A stretch of 64,000 nucleotides of DNA, from NCBI RefSeq assembly GCF_029688735.1, contig NZ_JARULD010000001.1:930001-994000 (forward strand), given 5' to 3'. This document shows positions 44,206 through 53,010 of the stretch, piece after piece. Positions within the stretch are counted from its first letter, which is position 1, and each line of letters starts with the position of its first letter. The translations under genes and the position numbers were made by a program. Source of the stretch: Qipengyuania flavescens. GTDB lineage: Bacteria; Pseudomonadota; Alphaproteobacteria; Sphingomonadales; Sphingomonadaceae. Below the pieces are notes generated by a model. That model was not told where the DNA came from, made no database searches, and worked only from the letters and a program-made list of their open reading frames with translations.

Positions 44206-45200
44206 CAGCCGGTCGCCCGCAGCCGCTCGACAGCGTCGTTCGTCACCAACTGCTCTTCGAGATAGCGCAGGACAATGCCATCGGCGACCTCGGGCTGCTC
44301 GACCGGCTGTCCATCGAGCAAGTGGCACAGGGCCATGTCGACCTCGTTGAAGCCGAGCAGGGCACGCATGGGCGTAGTGCCCGAAAAGCGCGCATTGATC
44401 TCGAACAGCTTGAATTCGCCACTCGCATGGCGGCGAAACTGGAAATTGGCGGGGCCATAGGGTTTCAGGGCCTCACCCACACGGCGCACGTAATCTTCGC
44501 AATCTGGGAAGTCGCCGGAATAGGCACGATAGGTATTGCCGTCACGCAGATCGCGCCGCAGCACGATCTGCGCTTTCACGGCGCCGTCGAAATACAGCAC
44601 GCCAGCGGTGTATTCCTCTTCTTCCGGCCCGGCATATTGCTGGACGATCTGGTCGGTTCCGGGCGCGATTGCCGCTTCGAGGCCCGCACGGTCGTGCACG
44701 AGATGGACACCCACGGAGCGGGCGCCGCGGCGCGGTTTCAAGATCAAAGGGAAGCCGCAGCTTTCGACCAGCCTCTCCACCCCGTCGCGATCGTCAGCCA
44801 GCGCAGTCACGGGATAAGGCAACCCTTCGTTGCGCAGCCATGCGCCGGTCCGGAACTTGTCATCGGCGATCTCGATGACGTCGGGGGAACTGACGAGAAT
44901 ATGCGTATTGTAACGCGTCTCCCACTCGTCCCGGCGTTCGGCGAATATGCCGAGTTCGACGTCGGTTCCCACCAGGACCGCGGCCGGTCTGACCTGGTCG
45001 AGCGCCTGTTCGACGCGTGTGGCATAGCTTTCGTCATTCGCCATCGGCAGCAGTCCGGCATGGTTCGTCCAGTGCAGGCCGACCGACAGCGGATTGGGAT
45101 CGAAGGAATGCACGCTGTAACGATCGCCCGCCTGGGCGAGCGATTTCAGGATGCCCTGACCGAGGACAGCCCCGGCGCCAGTCACGAGGATTTTGGTCAT
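44205..45200 (-). CDS. ATP-grasp ligase in the polysaccharide locus
   Basis: The 331-residue protein has an N-terminal Rossmann-like domain (TKILVTGAGAVLGQGIL) and an ATP-grasp domain with LILKPRRGARSVGVHLV and the metal-binding KLFEINARFSG. It is related to carbamoyl-phosphate-synthase-like and PylC-like ligases that form amide bonds. The start overlaps the phosphoesterase stop as ATGA (45197-45200). In this locus it could add an amino acid or other amide to a sugar carboxylate. That role is inferred only from position. Confidence 0.8.
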   Translation of the reverse strand: MTKILVTGAGAVLGQGILKSLAQAGDRYSVHSFDPNPLSVGLHWTNHAGLLPMANDESYATRVEQALDQVRPAAVLVGTDVELGIFAERRDEWETRYNTHILVSSPDVIEIADDKFRTGAWLRNEGLPYPVTALADDRDGVERLVESCGFPLILKPRRGARSVGVHLVHDRAGLEAAIAPGTDQIVQQYAGPEEEEYTAGVLYFDGAVKAQIVLRRDLRDGNTYRAYSGDFPDCEDYVRRVGEALKPYGPANFQFRRHASGEFKLFEINARFSGTTPMRALLGFNEVDMALCHLLDGQPVEQPEVADGIVLRYLEEQLVTNDAVERLRATG

Positions 45201-45922
45201 AGATAAAAGCCGCAGAGCTTGGTTTTGGTCTCTTGCGAGAGGTTCGGCACCATCCGGATCTGTTCTCGCAAGCGTTCGCGATCGAACGGGATGGAACGGC
45301 TTTCGATTTCGATTTGCGCCTCGCTCACCTCGACCAGAGTCCACGAGGTGCGCTGAAACCCTTTGCGGCGCGGCTGGCCGGTGGAATCGACGATATGCAC
45401 CAACGTGCCGAGGTCGTCGCTATAGGTCGCCTCGCGATGGAGATGTCCGAAAATCCCTGCGCGAAAGCCGCGCTCGCGCAGCACCCGCGCCGCCTCGGCC
45501 AGCAACTCGGGGGACGAAAGATACGTCCAGTTGCCGAAACCGAAGGGATTGGCATGGGCGAGTAGCAGCCCGTCCCACGCCCACTCCTGGATCGTCTCCA
45601 GCCGCCGCGGCCATTTCTCACCAAGTTGCGACCACGTCCACTGCGCGGACTCCATGATCCATTCGGGCAGGCGATCGTAATAGGCCGAACAGCTGCCTTC
45701 GAGGTCCAGATAAAGCTTGTCGTGATTGCCCGCGATCAGCAGCGCATCATCGCGCTCCACTGCCTCGATGGCGAGATCGGCACATTCGACCGGATCGACG
45801 CCGTAGGTAAACAGATCGCCCAGAATGACCATCTGGTCGAAGCCGGTGCGGCGGGCATCTTCCAGCGCGCTGCGGAATGTGTCTGCGACGGAATGGACAT
45901 CGCTGATGACGGCTATGCGCAT
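45197..45922 (-). CDS. Calcineurin-like metallophosphoesterase
   Basis: The 241-residue protein has the dimetal motifs AVISDVHSV (D-x-H), ILGDLFTYG (GD), LIAGNHDK (GNHD), LLAHANP and GIFGHLHREA (GHxH). ATG 45922 begins the first motif; ATG 45937 would add five residues. It lies 4 bp after the wzc stop and overlaps the ATP-grasp gene. It may act on a phosphorylated sugar, lipid carrier or the tyrosine kinase itself; none of these is shown by the sequence. Confidence 0.85.
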   Translation of the reverse strand: MRIAVISDVHSVADTFRSALEDARRTGFDQMVILGDLFTYGVDPVECADLAIEAVERDDALLIAGNHDKLYLDLEGSCSAYYDRLPEWIMESAQWTWSQLGEKWPRRLETIQEWAWDGLLLAHANPFGFGNWTYLSSPELLAEAARVLRERGFRAGIFGHLHREATYSDDLGTLVHIVDSTGQPRRKGFQRTSWTLVEVSEAQIEIESRSIPFDRERLREQIRMVPNLSQETKTKLCGFYL

Positions 45923-45940
45923 AGTCGTGTCCCCCAAACC

Positions 45941-48322
45941 CTAGGTTGCATACCGGCCATAGCCACGCTGCAGGCCGAAGGCGCGGGCCAGACGCGTCTT
46001 CCAGCTCGGGCGCAGAGGATGCTCGCCGCTGAAATAGGATGCGGATTCTTGGTAGAACTGGACCGAGTCTCCGTAGCGACGGCGGGCGTGTTCGGCATAA
46101 TCCACCTGGTCGAAGACACAGCCGGCAATCCGTCCCGAGCCGAGCAGTTCCAGCGTGGCTCGCATCTGGTCGATGGTCGTGTGCCCCCAGCGCGCGACCA
46201 CCAGCGTATCGTCGGTATAATCGCACATCGAACGCGCATCGCGGACGGCCAGCGTTGCCGGAGCGTTTACGACGACCAGATCGTAGCGATCCTTAAGCTC
46301 GTTGACCAGTCTTTGAAAGCGTGAGGAACCGAGCACGGCCGACGGCTCCTCGACAGGCTGAGAGGCACTGATCAGGGCAAAACGATTGAGCCGCTCGTCT
46401 GCTTCCGTCTGATCGACAATGTCGCGGCTCCCGCTTTTGCCGAACTCGCCGACATCGCTTTCATCGTCGAACTCGCGGGTCGCAGGGGTCGGTCCGGAGA
46501 TCGACTTCACATCGACCTCGCCATGTACGAGGTCCATCAGTTCGGGCGCGTTGATATCCTGCTGGATCCGCTGGAGAATGCCCGAACGCCGCAGGTCGAG
46601 GTCGAGCACGACGGCCCGCTTGCCCATCGCCACCGCCGCTGCGGCGAGCGTCAAGGCGACCACCGACTTGCCATCGCCCGGCAGGGGTGAGGTGATGAGG
46701 ATGCTCTGAGACGCAGAACCCGGACGCAGCGCACGGGTTTCGGAATAGATCGACCGCGCGACTTCGGCGAAGAGCGACTGCGGTTCGGCAAACACCGGGC
46801 TTTCGCGCAGCTTGTCGCTGATTCCGTTTTCCAGCATCGGCAGCATGCCCAGCGTCGGCAGGCCGAAATACTTGCTGATCTGGCGCACGGTCCGCAACCG
46901 ATCGTCCAGCATTTCGATCGTGAAGGCGAGGAAAACACCGAGAATACCAGAGCCGATGAGCGCTATCAGAGTGAACTTTAGCGGCGACGGGGAAACCGGT
47001 TCGCGATTCTCGACGGCGGGCGAGATGATGCTGGAGCTGACGCCCTGAACCATCTTTTCCGAGCGCACGCGGGTGATCCGTTCGCTGATTTCCGCCACGG
47101 CGGCTGCCGCAGCCACCGCTTCGTTCTCGAGCTGGCTGAGCAGGGGCGAGTTCTGCACGTTGCGATATGCGTCTGCGCTCAGGCGCGAAACCACTGCCTG
47201 CAGCTGTCCCGCGCGGGCCGCATCGCCCGATGCCTGTGCGCGCGCGGTCTCGCGCACGCGCGCGCTCTCCGCGGCAGCGACCTGCTGCGCCGCGGCGCGG
47301 GCCTGGCGTTGTTCGCGCGCCAAGGCGGACTGCACGCTTGACAATTCGCTCTGCACCCTTGCCAGCTCGGGATAGCCGGGGCCGTAGGTTTGGCTAAGCC
47401 GCGCGACATTGGCGGACAGCTCGGCTTCCTGCCGCTGCAAGTTCTGGACCGCGGCACTGGTGGCATCGGCAGTCGAGCGCATGGAAGCGGCGCGGGCCAT
47501 GCCGGCGCTTTGCGCGGCCGATCCGGCGCCCAGTGCGCTGGCAGAAGCAGCCTCGGTGAAGATGCGGTTGAGCTGCGCCAGATCCTCTGCCCCGCCGGAA
47601 CCTACCAGCATGCGGTTGTTCACTCGGAATTCGGCGAGATCTTCCGCGCTCTGGCGGGCTGCATCCATCCGGTCGGACCGTTCGGCTTCAAGCTCGTCGA
47701 TCAGGGCTTCGCGGCGACGTTCGTTCTTGCGCGCCTTCATCTGGCTGACCGCCTCAGGAAACGCATTGGCGATCTCCGCCGAAAGCCGGGGCGAACGCGA
47801 GGTGACAGTGAGATCGATAAGGTCGGACCCGTCCTCCGCCTGGACGCGGGTCATTTCGAGCAGTTGCGAGGTGGCCGCGTTGATTCGCGTGCGATCGTCG
47901 GCCAGCACCTCGCCACCCATTTCGCGGATGAAGGCCGGGTCGCTGGTGAGGTCGAGATCGCTGACCACCCGCTCTGCCGAACTGCGCGAGCGATAGAGCT
48001 TCACCTCGTTGGCGATACGCTGCACATTGCGCGCAAGAACATCGGCCTGGTTCGTACCGAGGTCGTCGATCAGCTCGACCTGCACGTTCACGCTCGAGCG
48101 ATAGAGGTTGGGCGATGTCACCTGCCAGACCAGCGTGCCCAGCGTCACCGCTGCAATCAGCGACAGGATGATAAACTTGTGGCGCAAGATGACCCTGACC
48201 AGGTCACGTAGGCCAACCTGCTCGCTGCCGTCGGCTCCGCTCGGGGCGTAGATTGCGCCGGGATAATCGCTGTAATTGGCAGGCACAGTGCCATGCGGGC
48301 TGGGTACGGCGAGATTGTTCAC
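45941..48322 (-). CDS. wzc: Polysaccharide co-polymerase / tyrosine autokinase (Wzc type)
   Basis: The 793-residue inner-membrane protein has a Wzz-like domain with a first transmembrane helix near residue 45, a long periplasmic coiled coil rich in Ala/Gln (about 200-420), a second helix near residue 450, and a cytoplasmic BY-kinase. The kinase has Walker A SPLPGDGKSVVAL, Walker A' VVLDLDLRRSG and Walker B DLVVVNAP. The tail holds six scattered Tyr in the last 50 residues rather than a dense cluster. It controls chain length and export with Wza. I use GTG 48322 with GGAGAG upstream instead of TTG 48343. Confidence 0.9.
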   Translation of the reverse strand: MNNLAVPSPHGTVPANYSDYPGAIYAPSGADGSEQVGLRDLVRVILRHKFIILSLIAAVTLGTLVWQVTSPNLYRSSVNVQVELIDDLGTNQADVLARNVQRIANEVKLYRSRSSAERVVSDLDLTSDPAFIREMGGEVLADDRTRINAATSQLLEMTRVQAEDGSDLIDLTVTSRSPRLSAEIANAFPEAVSQMKARKNERRREALIDELEAERSDRMDAARQSAEDLAEFRVNNRMLVGSGGAEDLAQLNRIFTEAASASALGAGSAAQSAGMARAASMRSTADATSAAVQNLQRQEAELSANVARLSQTYGPGYPELARVQSELSSVQSALAREQRQARAAAQQVAAAESARVRETARAQASGDAARAGQLQAVVSRLSADAYRNVQNSPLLSQLENEAVAAAAAVAEISERITRVRSEKMVQGVSSSIISPAVENREPVSPSPLKFTLIALIGSGILGVFLAFTIEMLDDRLRTVRQISKYFGLPTLGMLPMLENGISDKLRESPVFAEPQSLFAEVARSIYSETRALRPGSASQSILITSPLPGDGKSVVALTLAAAAVAMGKRAVVLDLDLRRSGILQRIQQDINAPELMDLVHGEVDVKSISGPTPATREFDDESDVGEFGKSGSRDIVDQTEADERLNRFALISASQPVEEPSAVLGSSRFQRLVNELKDRYDLVVVNAPATLAVRDARSMCDYTDDTLVVARWGHTTIDQMRATLELLGSGRIAGCVFDQVDYAEHARRRYGDSVQFYQESASYFSGEHPLRPSWKTRLARAFGLQRGYGRYAT

Positions 48323-48510
48323 GTCTGCTCTCCACACTTGCAACCGCCGGAACTACCGGATCCTAGAGGATCTCCGGCCGCTAGCCCGGTTCGAGATGCC
48401 TCCACGCTGGGCACGCCGGTGAAGCTATCAAAAACGGACGTATTCTTGGCCGACTATTGCGGAGCGCGCGCTCACCTATTCTGGCTAATCCTTTTGGGCG
48501 CGTCGTATGT

Positions 48511-49611
48511 TCAGGCCGCCTGTCCGGTGATGTCGCGATAAAGTTGCAGGTGCTTTTGCGCAGTTGCTTCCACCGAGTATTCGCGGCTCCGCGCAAGGGC
48601 ATTGCCCGACATGGCGCGATAGGCCGCGCGGTCCGACAGCATGCGCTCGATCAGTAGCGCGAAATCCTGCGGATCATCGAGCGCGGCGCGAAAGCCGTTG
48701 TACCCCTCGTCCACCAGTTCGCGATTGCCCGGCGCGTCACTGGCCAGTATCGGCAGACCCGAAGCCATTGCTTCCAGCAAGGTGAGCGGCATGCCTTCAT
48801 AGAGCGAGGTGTTGAGATAGAGGTCCGCATCGCGCATGCGCTCCGGAACGTCCGCCCGCTCGCCGAGAAAGATGACAGTGTCGGTCAGGCCCTCCTGCGC
48901 AACCTTCTCGCGCATGGCAAACAGATCCTCGCCGCCCCCGGCCACGTGAAATACCGGCATTGCCTCCTCGCAGAAGACCGAGCGGCAGTGCTTCGCGATC
49001 TCGAGGACCAGGCCGTAATTCTTCTGGCCCGAAATGGCGCCCACCGAAAGCACGACAGGCTGGCGGCTCCGCGGCTCGCTACGGATCTTCCCGCCGGCGA
49101 AATTCCGGCCGGCGCAATTCGCGATCGGTACGATAGGCTTGCCGACATGCCGCATCAGGGCGCCTTCGACATCGCGGCCAATCGCGACATAGGCGTCGGT
49201 CATCCGGTCGAATGCGCGGAACAGGAAAATCGGAAAACCGATGCGCGTGTTGTGATGGGTGAACGCGACTCGCGCCGTATTGCCGGCCAGTGCGAGCAAG
49301 GGCAGCGCGCGGGCGGTGTGGGCGTGCACAACGTCGGGTCGGAACTCCCGCAGTAACGCGCGCATACGCCCGCGTCCGTCGAAGGGGTTGCGTGCTGCCG
49401 ACTGGCAGAGCGAAGCGAAGCGAATCCCCGCCTCGCCCAATTCTTTCCGCATGCGCGCCTCGGTTTCGGCCGAATTCCCAACGATAGCAGCATCCGTCAA
49501 AGCGACGACGAGCACATCGTGCCCTTGTGCGGTAAACTCCTCCGACAGCGCCTTGACGAGGATTTCCGCGCCTCCGGTCGTCAGGCTGGTAATGACGGCA
49601 GCAATTTTCAT
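48511..49611 (-). CDS. GT4 glycosyltransferase (EPS repeat unit)
   Basis: The 366-residue GT-B enzyme opens AVITSLTTGGAEILVKALSE and has the C-terminal EGMPLTLLEAMASGLPILA (E-x7-E donor motif). It is cytosolic or peripheral. It overlaps the stop of the upstream sulfotransferase by 4 bases (ATGA, 49608-49611), so it is coupled to that gene. It likely adds one sugar of the repeat unit. A 188-bp gap without a clear feature separates it from wzc. Confidence 0.88.
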   Translation of the reverse strand: MKIAAVITSLTTGGAEILVKALSEEFTAQGHDVLVVALTDAAIVGNSAETEARMRKELGEAGIRFASLCQSAARNPFDGRGRMRALLREFRPDVVHAHTARALPLLALAGNTARVAFTHHNTRIGFPIFLFRAFDRMTDAYVAIGRDVEGALMRHVGKPIVPIANCAGRNFAGGKIRSEPRSRQPVVLSVGAISGQKNYGLVLEIAKHCRSVFCEEAMPVFHVAGGGEDLFAMREKVAQEGLTDTVIFLGERADVPERMRDADLYLNTSLYEGMPLTLLEAMASGLPILASDAPGNRELVDEGYNGFRAALDDPQDFALLIERMLSDRAAYRAMSGNALARSREYSVEATAQKHLQLYRDITGQAA

Positions 49612-50477
49612 GCCGCGGCACTATTAGTCACGACGCGATATCCTGAGGCTGCATAGGCGCGGCGTGCCGGGTCGCTAAGCACACGGTCGAGAATGGCATC
49701 GATTCGCTGGAGCTCTTGGGGGCCGAGATAGTCGAGATAGCCCGCAACCTTGCCCCGCCGCACCCGCGAGGCATCGGCGTCGCTGCGATCATAGGAATGA
49801 CCCGGAATGCCTTCGCGCTGCTCCTTCTTGCGCATTCTGTCGAACTGTGCCTGACGGATCGCATGATCGAGGGCGGGCTCGTCGACCGAGAGACCGAGGA
49901 AACCGAGCACCCCGCGTACGGTGGCTTGGGCATCATTGCTCAGCTGCTCGTAACTGATGACGATGTGCCGCTGTCCGTTGAGCCCGTCGAGCCAGCGGTT
50001 GTGAAACGCACCGATCGCACCGACGCCATAGTCGGCATCATCGATGAAGTCCGACAGATCGCCGTCGAAGCGATGTTTGTGGCGGGTCTGGTGGAAATAG
50101 GAGGATACCAGCACGTCACGTGGATCGCGCACCAGGAATACGGTGGGCAATCCGGCGAAGAGTTCGGGGTCCCAGTCGCGGTGGCTGGCAGCGACCAGCG
50201 GGCCCGGGCTTCCGACCATCATGGCGGACGCCGGCAGACCGCGCTCCGCATCGAGATCGTAATTCGGCAAGACCTGGAACGTCGTGCGCAAATCGATATC
50301 GAGGCCGAGCTCGAACCTTTGCGCAAAATAGATCGACAGGAGATAGCGCAGCCAGGTCCGGCCGCTTTTCGGATAGGATACGAGAAAAGCGTCCACCTCA
50401 CCGCGCGACTGCCTTAGCTGCCAGTCGTGTTGCGCCCGCCTGACGCTCGCCAATCCTGCTTTCAGTCCGGCAATCAT
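49608..50477 (-). CDS. PAPS-dependent sulfotransferase (EPS locus)
   Basis: The 289-residue protein has the 5'-phosphosulfate-binding loop FLVSYPKSGRTWLRYLL, the 3'-phosphate motif FLVRDPRDVLVSSY, and a catalytic-type His in SHRD. These are strong sulfotransferase marks. It probably sulfates a sugar of the exopolysaccharide in the cytosol before export. The start ATG 50477 overlaps the upstream GT4 stop as ATGA; the longer open frame is a shadow of that gene. Confidence 0.9.
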   Translation of the reverse strand: MIAGLKAGLASVRRAQHDWQLRQSRGEVDAFLVSYPKSGRTWLRYLLSIYFAQRFELGLDIDLRTTFQVLPNYDLDAERGLPASAMMVGSPGPLVAASHRDWDPELFAGLPTVFLVRDPRDVLVSSYFHQTRHKHRFDGDLSDFIDDADYGVGAIGAFHNRWLDGLNGQRHIVISYEQLSNDAQATVRGVLGFLGLSVDEPALDHAIRQAQFDRMRKKEQREGIPGHSYDRSDADASRVRRGKVAGYLDYLGPQELQRIDAILDRVLSDPARRAYAASGYRVVTNSAAA

Positions 50478-51643
50478 CGCGTACCCTCCAGTTCCAGTTC
50501 GACAAAAATCTGCTCGATCACCGCTTCCCACTCCTGTCCGATCCGTTCGGGTTCGAACCGGCGGGACGATGCCTTTGCCGCCTCCGAGAGCCGATCGCGC
50601 AAATCCGCATCGCCCATCACGCACGACAGGCAGGCGGCGAGATCGGCGACGTCGCCATCGCGGGCCAGCAATCCGTCGACGCCGTTGGTAATCATGTCTT
50701 CGGGCCCGAACGGACAGGCGAACGATACGCTGGGAAGTCCGGCCGCCATGGCTTCGCCAAGCACCAGACCCCATCCCTCGAACCGCGAGCTGAGCACGAA
50801 GGCATCGCTGGACTCGATCCATTCGCCAGGCTGCGCGGTGACCCCTGGCAGTTCGATCCGGTCGGCCAGTCCCGCGGCGGCGACCTGCGCTTCGAGTTGC
50901 TCGCGATCCGGGCCCTCGCCCCAAATGCGCAGGGACCAGTCGGGATGGCGCCGCGCAATCTGCGCGAATGCCTCGATCAGCAGATCGAAGCCTTTCTGGT
51001 GCGTCAGGCGGCCAACTGCCGTCAGGGTCGGCCCACCCGAATGCGGTTGCGGTTCGTAATGGGCGAAATCCGCCATGTTCGGAATGACCCAGCCGCGCCT
51101 GCGCGATCTGCGGGGAAAGCATTCCAGCGCGCCGCGCGTCATCGTGATCAGCCCCGCGGCATGCGGATAAGCGCGATTGCGCAGGAATCGCCAGACAGGC
51201 CCTGGATCCTGCCGCACCGGATTGTTGCGCTCGGACACGACGACCGGCGCGCTTCGCCCGCGCGTGGCGGCGAGCGTCTGGATATTGGTTCGGGTCAGGA
51301 AACTCAGCACGAGGTCGGGCGACAGTTCGTCAAGAGCCCGGCGGAGATCGCCGATCCGCCGGAGAATGACGATTGCCCCGCCAACCCGCCCACGGCGAAC
51401 GACCGGCCGACCGATATAGCGGATCGCAACCCGCTCGTCGGTTTCGTAATAGGGCGCCTCGTCGCCCGTCTCGAAATTGACAATGGTCACATCATAGCCA
51501 AGTCGCGCCAATCTCGAGGAGAGAAAGCTCACCACATGCTCCGATCCCCCAGCGCGTAGGCCCGGCAGAACGATTGCCACACGCCTCCCGCTACGGCGCT
51601 CGTGCGTGTGTGTCTTGACCGGGATCTGTTCGTGCCGGGTCAT
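50474..51643 (-). CDS. GT4 glycosyltransferase (EPS repeat unit)
   Basis: The 389-residue GT-B enzyme has AIVLPGLRAGGSEHVVSFL at the start and FEGWGLVLGEAMAAGLPSVS at the donor site. It overlaps the flippase stop by 4 bases at its start (51640-51643) and the sulfotransferase start at its end. The order flippase-GT4-sulfotransferase-GT4 suggests that these two transferases act on neighbouring sugars of one repeat unit. Confidence 0.88.
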   Translation of the reverse strand: MTRHEQIPVKTHTHERRSGRRVAIVLPGLRAGGSEHVVSFLSSRLARLGYDVTIVNFETGDEAPYYETDERVAIRYIGRPVVRRGRVGGAIVILRRIGDLRRALDELSPDLVLSFLTRTNIQTLAATRGRSAPVVVSERNNPVRQDPGPVWRFLRNRAYPHAAGLITMTRGALECFPRRSRRRGWVIPNMADFAHYEPQPHSGGPTLTAVGRLTHQKGFDLLIEAFAQIARRHPDWSLRIWGEGPDREQLEAQVAAAGLADRIELPGVTAQPGEWIESSDAFVLSSRFEGWGLVLGEAMAAGLPSVSFACPFGPEDMITNGVDGLLARDGDVADLAACLSCVMGDADLRDRLSEAAKASSRRFEPERIGQEWEAVIEQIFVELELEGTR

Positions 51644-53010
51644 TCGCCGCCTCCATCGAGACGTTGCTGGCGGCGCCAGATCCGTGGCCAGCAGGACGCA
51701 TCGAGCGCGATCGCGGTAAAAAGCGCGAAGCCGATATGCGCGAAATTCGCGCCGATCGGGCCGTAGGCCGGGATCGCGACGCTCGCGATGCCGAAGAAGA
51801 TCGCAGTCGATACCAGTGCAACCATCAGGACCGTACCCGGATGGTTCATGGCCAGCATCGCCGATCGCGGGGTCGAAGAATGGAGGATCAGGGCGACTGC
51901 AATGACTTGAGTAAAGACAAGCGGTAGCAGTCCCGCGTAGTCCTCACCCAGAAGCAGCGCGATCACGGGATCTCCGAGCAGCCATACGACGCCAAGTGCC
52001 AGAACGGCGAAAGCGGCAAGGATCGCCTGCACCTTCATCACGATCATGCCGAACATCTGCGCCTGCCCCTGCGCCCAAAGCCGTGCAAAATCGGGGTAGA
52101 GGACGGCCTGAATATGCTGGCCGACCTGCTGCGCCATCTTCGCCAGCCGCTTTGCGAGATGGTAAAGGCCGGCCCCGGCGGTCCCGGTCATCGCGCCGAC
52201 CAGCAAAACGTCGGCCTCTTGCGTAAGGGTGCGCAAAGTGCTCGATGCATTGGTCGACCAAGCGAACCCCATGAACCCCGGGAAAGCCCGGATGAGTTGG
52301 GCTGGCGGCGTATCGAAGACCAGCTGCACCCCAACGTTGTTGAGCGATCGACGGGCCAGCCAGGCAAAGATCGCAGTGTCGACCAGCTGCGCAAAGGTCC
52401 AGATAGCGAGAAACTCCGCCACGCCGGCGCCACAGGCCCAGCCCGCGGCTGCGAGCGTCAGCCGCAGGACCGCCGACAGCGTCTGGAAATAGGCGAGCGT
52501 CCGGAAATGACCCGCCAGCCGCAGCGCAGCGGTCGGCACCCCGCGGATATTGAAAGCGATCGCCGGCGCGAAGATGAGCAGAAGGTAATATTGTGACTGG
52601 TCCAGGCCGACGAGGGGCAGGAGGACATAGCCTGCGGCGACCAGAACGAGCGCCGCGGCGGCGGCACAGGCAAGATCGAGCATGAGGCCGAGGACGAACA
52701 ACCGGCCCATATGCACCGGATCAGCCTCGGCATCGGGCTGACTGGCAAACCGGATCAGTGGCTGCCAGCTTTCGAACCGGATGAGTCGTTCGCAGATCCG
52801 GCCCATGGTCAGGACCAGTGCCAGCACGCCATACATCTGCGGCCCGAGGGCGCGGGCGGCGACGATCGTGCTGAGCGCCATGAGGCCGGTGACCGCCAGC
52901 GTGCCCGAGAAGAGATGCGCGATGCTGCCCAATCGCGAAACAATATATTCGCGCGGCAGCCCGATCCCGCCCAGCCCGGGTGCAGCGGGACAGCGATCGT
53001 TCTCAGGCAT
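51640..53010 (-). CDS. Wzx-like oligosaccharide flippase
   Basis: The 456-residue polytopic protein has 12-14 hydrophobic helices and the MOP-exporter pattern (RLGSIAHLFSGTLAVTGLMA, AKRLAKMAQQVGQHIQAVLY). It should move the lipid-linked repeat unit across the inner membrane. The start ATG 53010 overlaps the upstream polymerase stop by 8 bases; an upstream extension is a shadow. It lies next to the polymerase, as usual. Confidence 0.87.
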   Translation of the reverse strand: MPENDRCPAAPGLGGIGLPREYIVSRLGSIAHLFSGTLAVTGLMALSTIVAARALGPQMYGVLALVLTMGRICERLIRFESWQPLIRFASQPDAEADPVHMGRLFVLGLMLDLACAAAAALVLVAAGYVLLPLVGLDQSQYYLLLIFAPAIAFNIRGVPTAALRLAGHFRTLAYFQTLSAVLRLTLAAAGWACGAGVAEFLAIWTFAQLVDTAIFAWLARRSLNNVGVQLVFDTPPAQLIRAFPGFMGFAWSTNASSTLRTLTQEADVLLVGAMTGTAGAGLYHLAKRLAKMAQQVGQHIQAVLYPDFARLWAQGQAQMFGMIVMKVQAILAAFAVLALGVVWLLGDPVIALLLGEDYAGLLPLVFTQVIAVALILHSSTPRSAMLAMNHPGTVLMVALVSTAIFFGIASVAIPAYGPIGANFAHIGFALFTAIALDASCWPRIWRRQQRLDGGGE

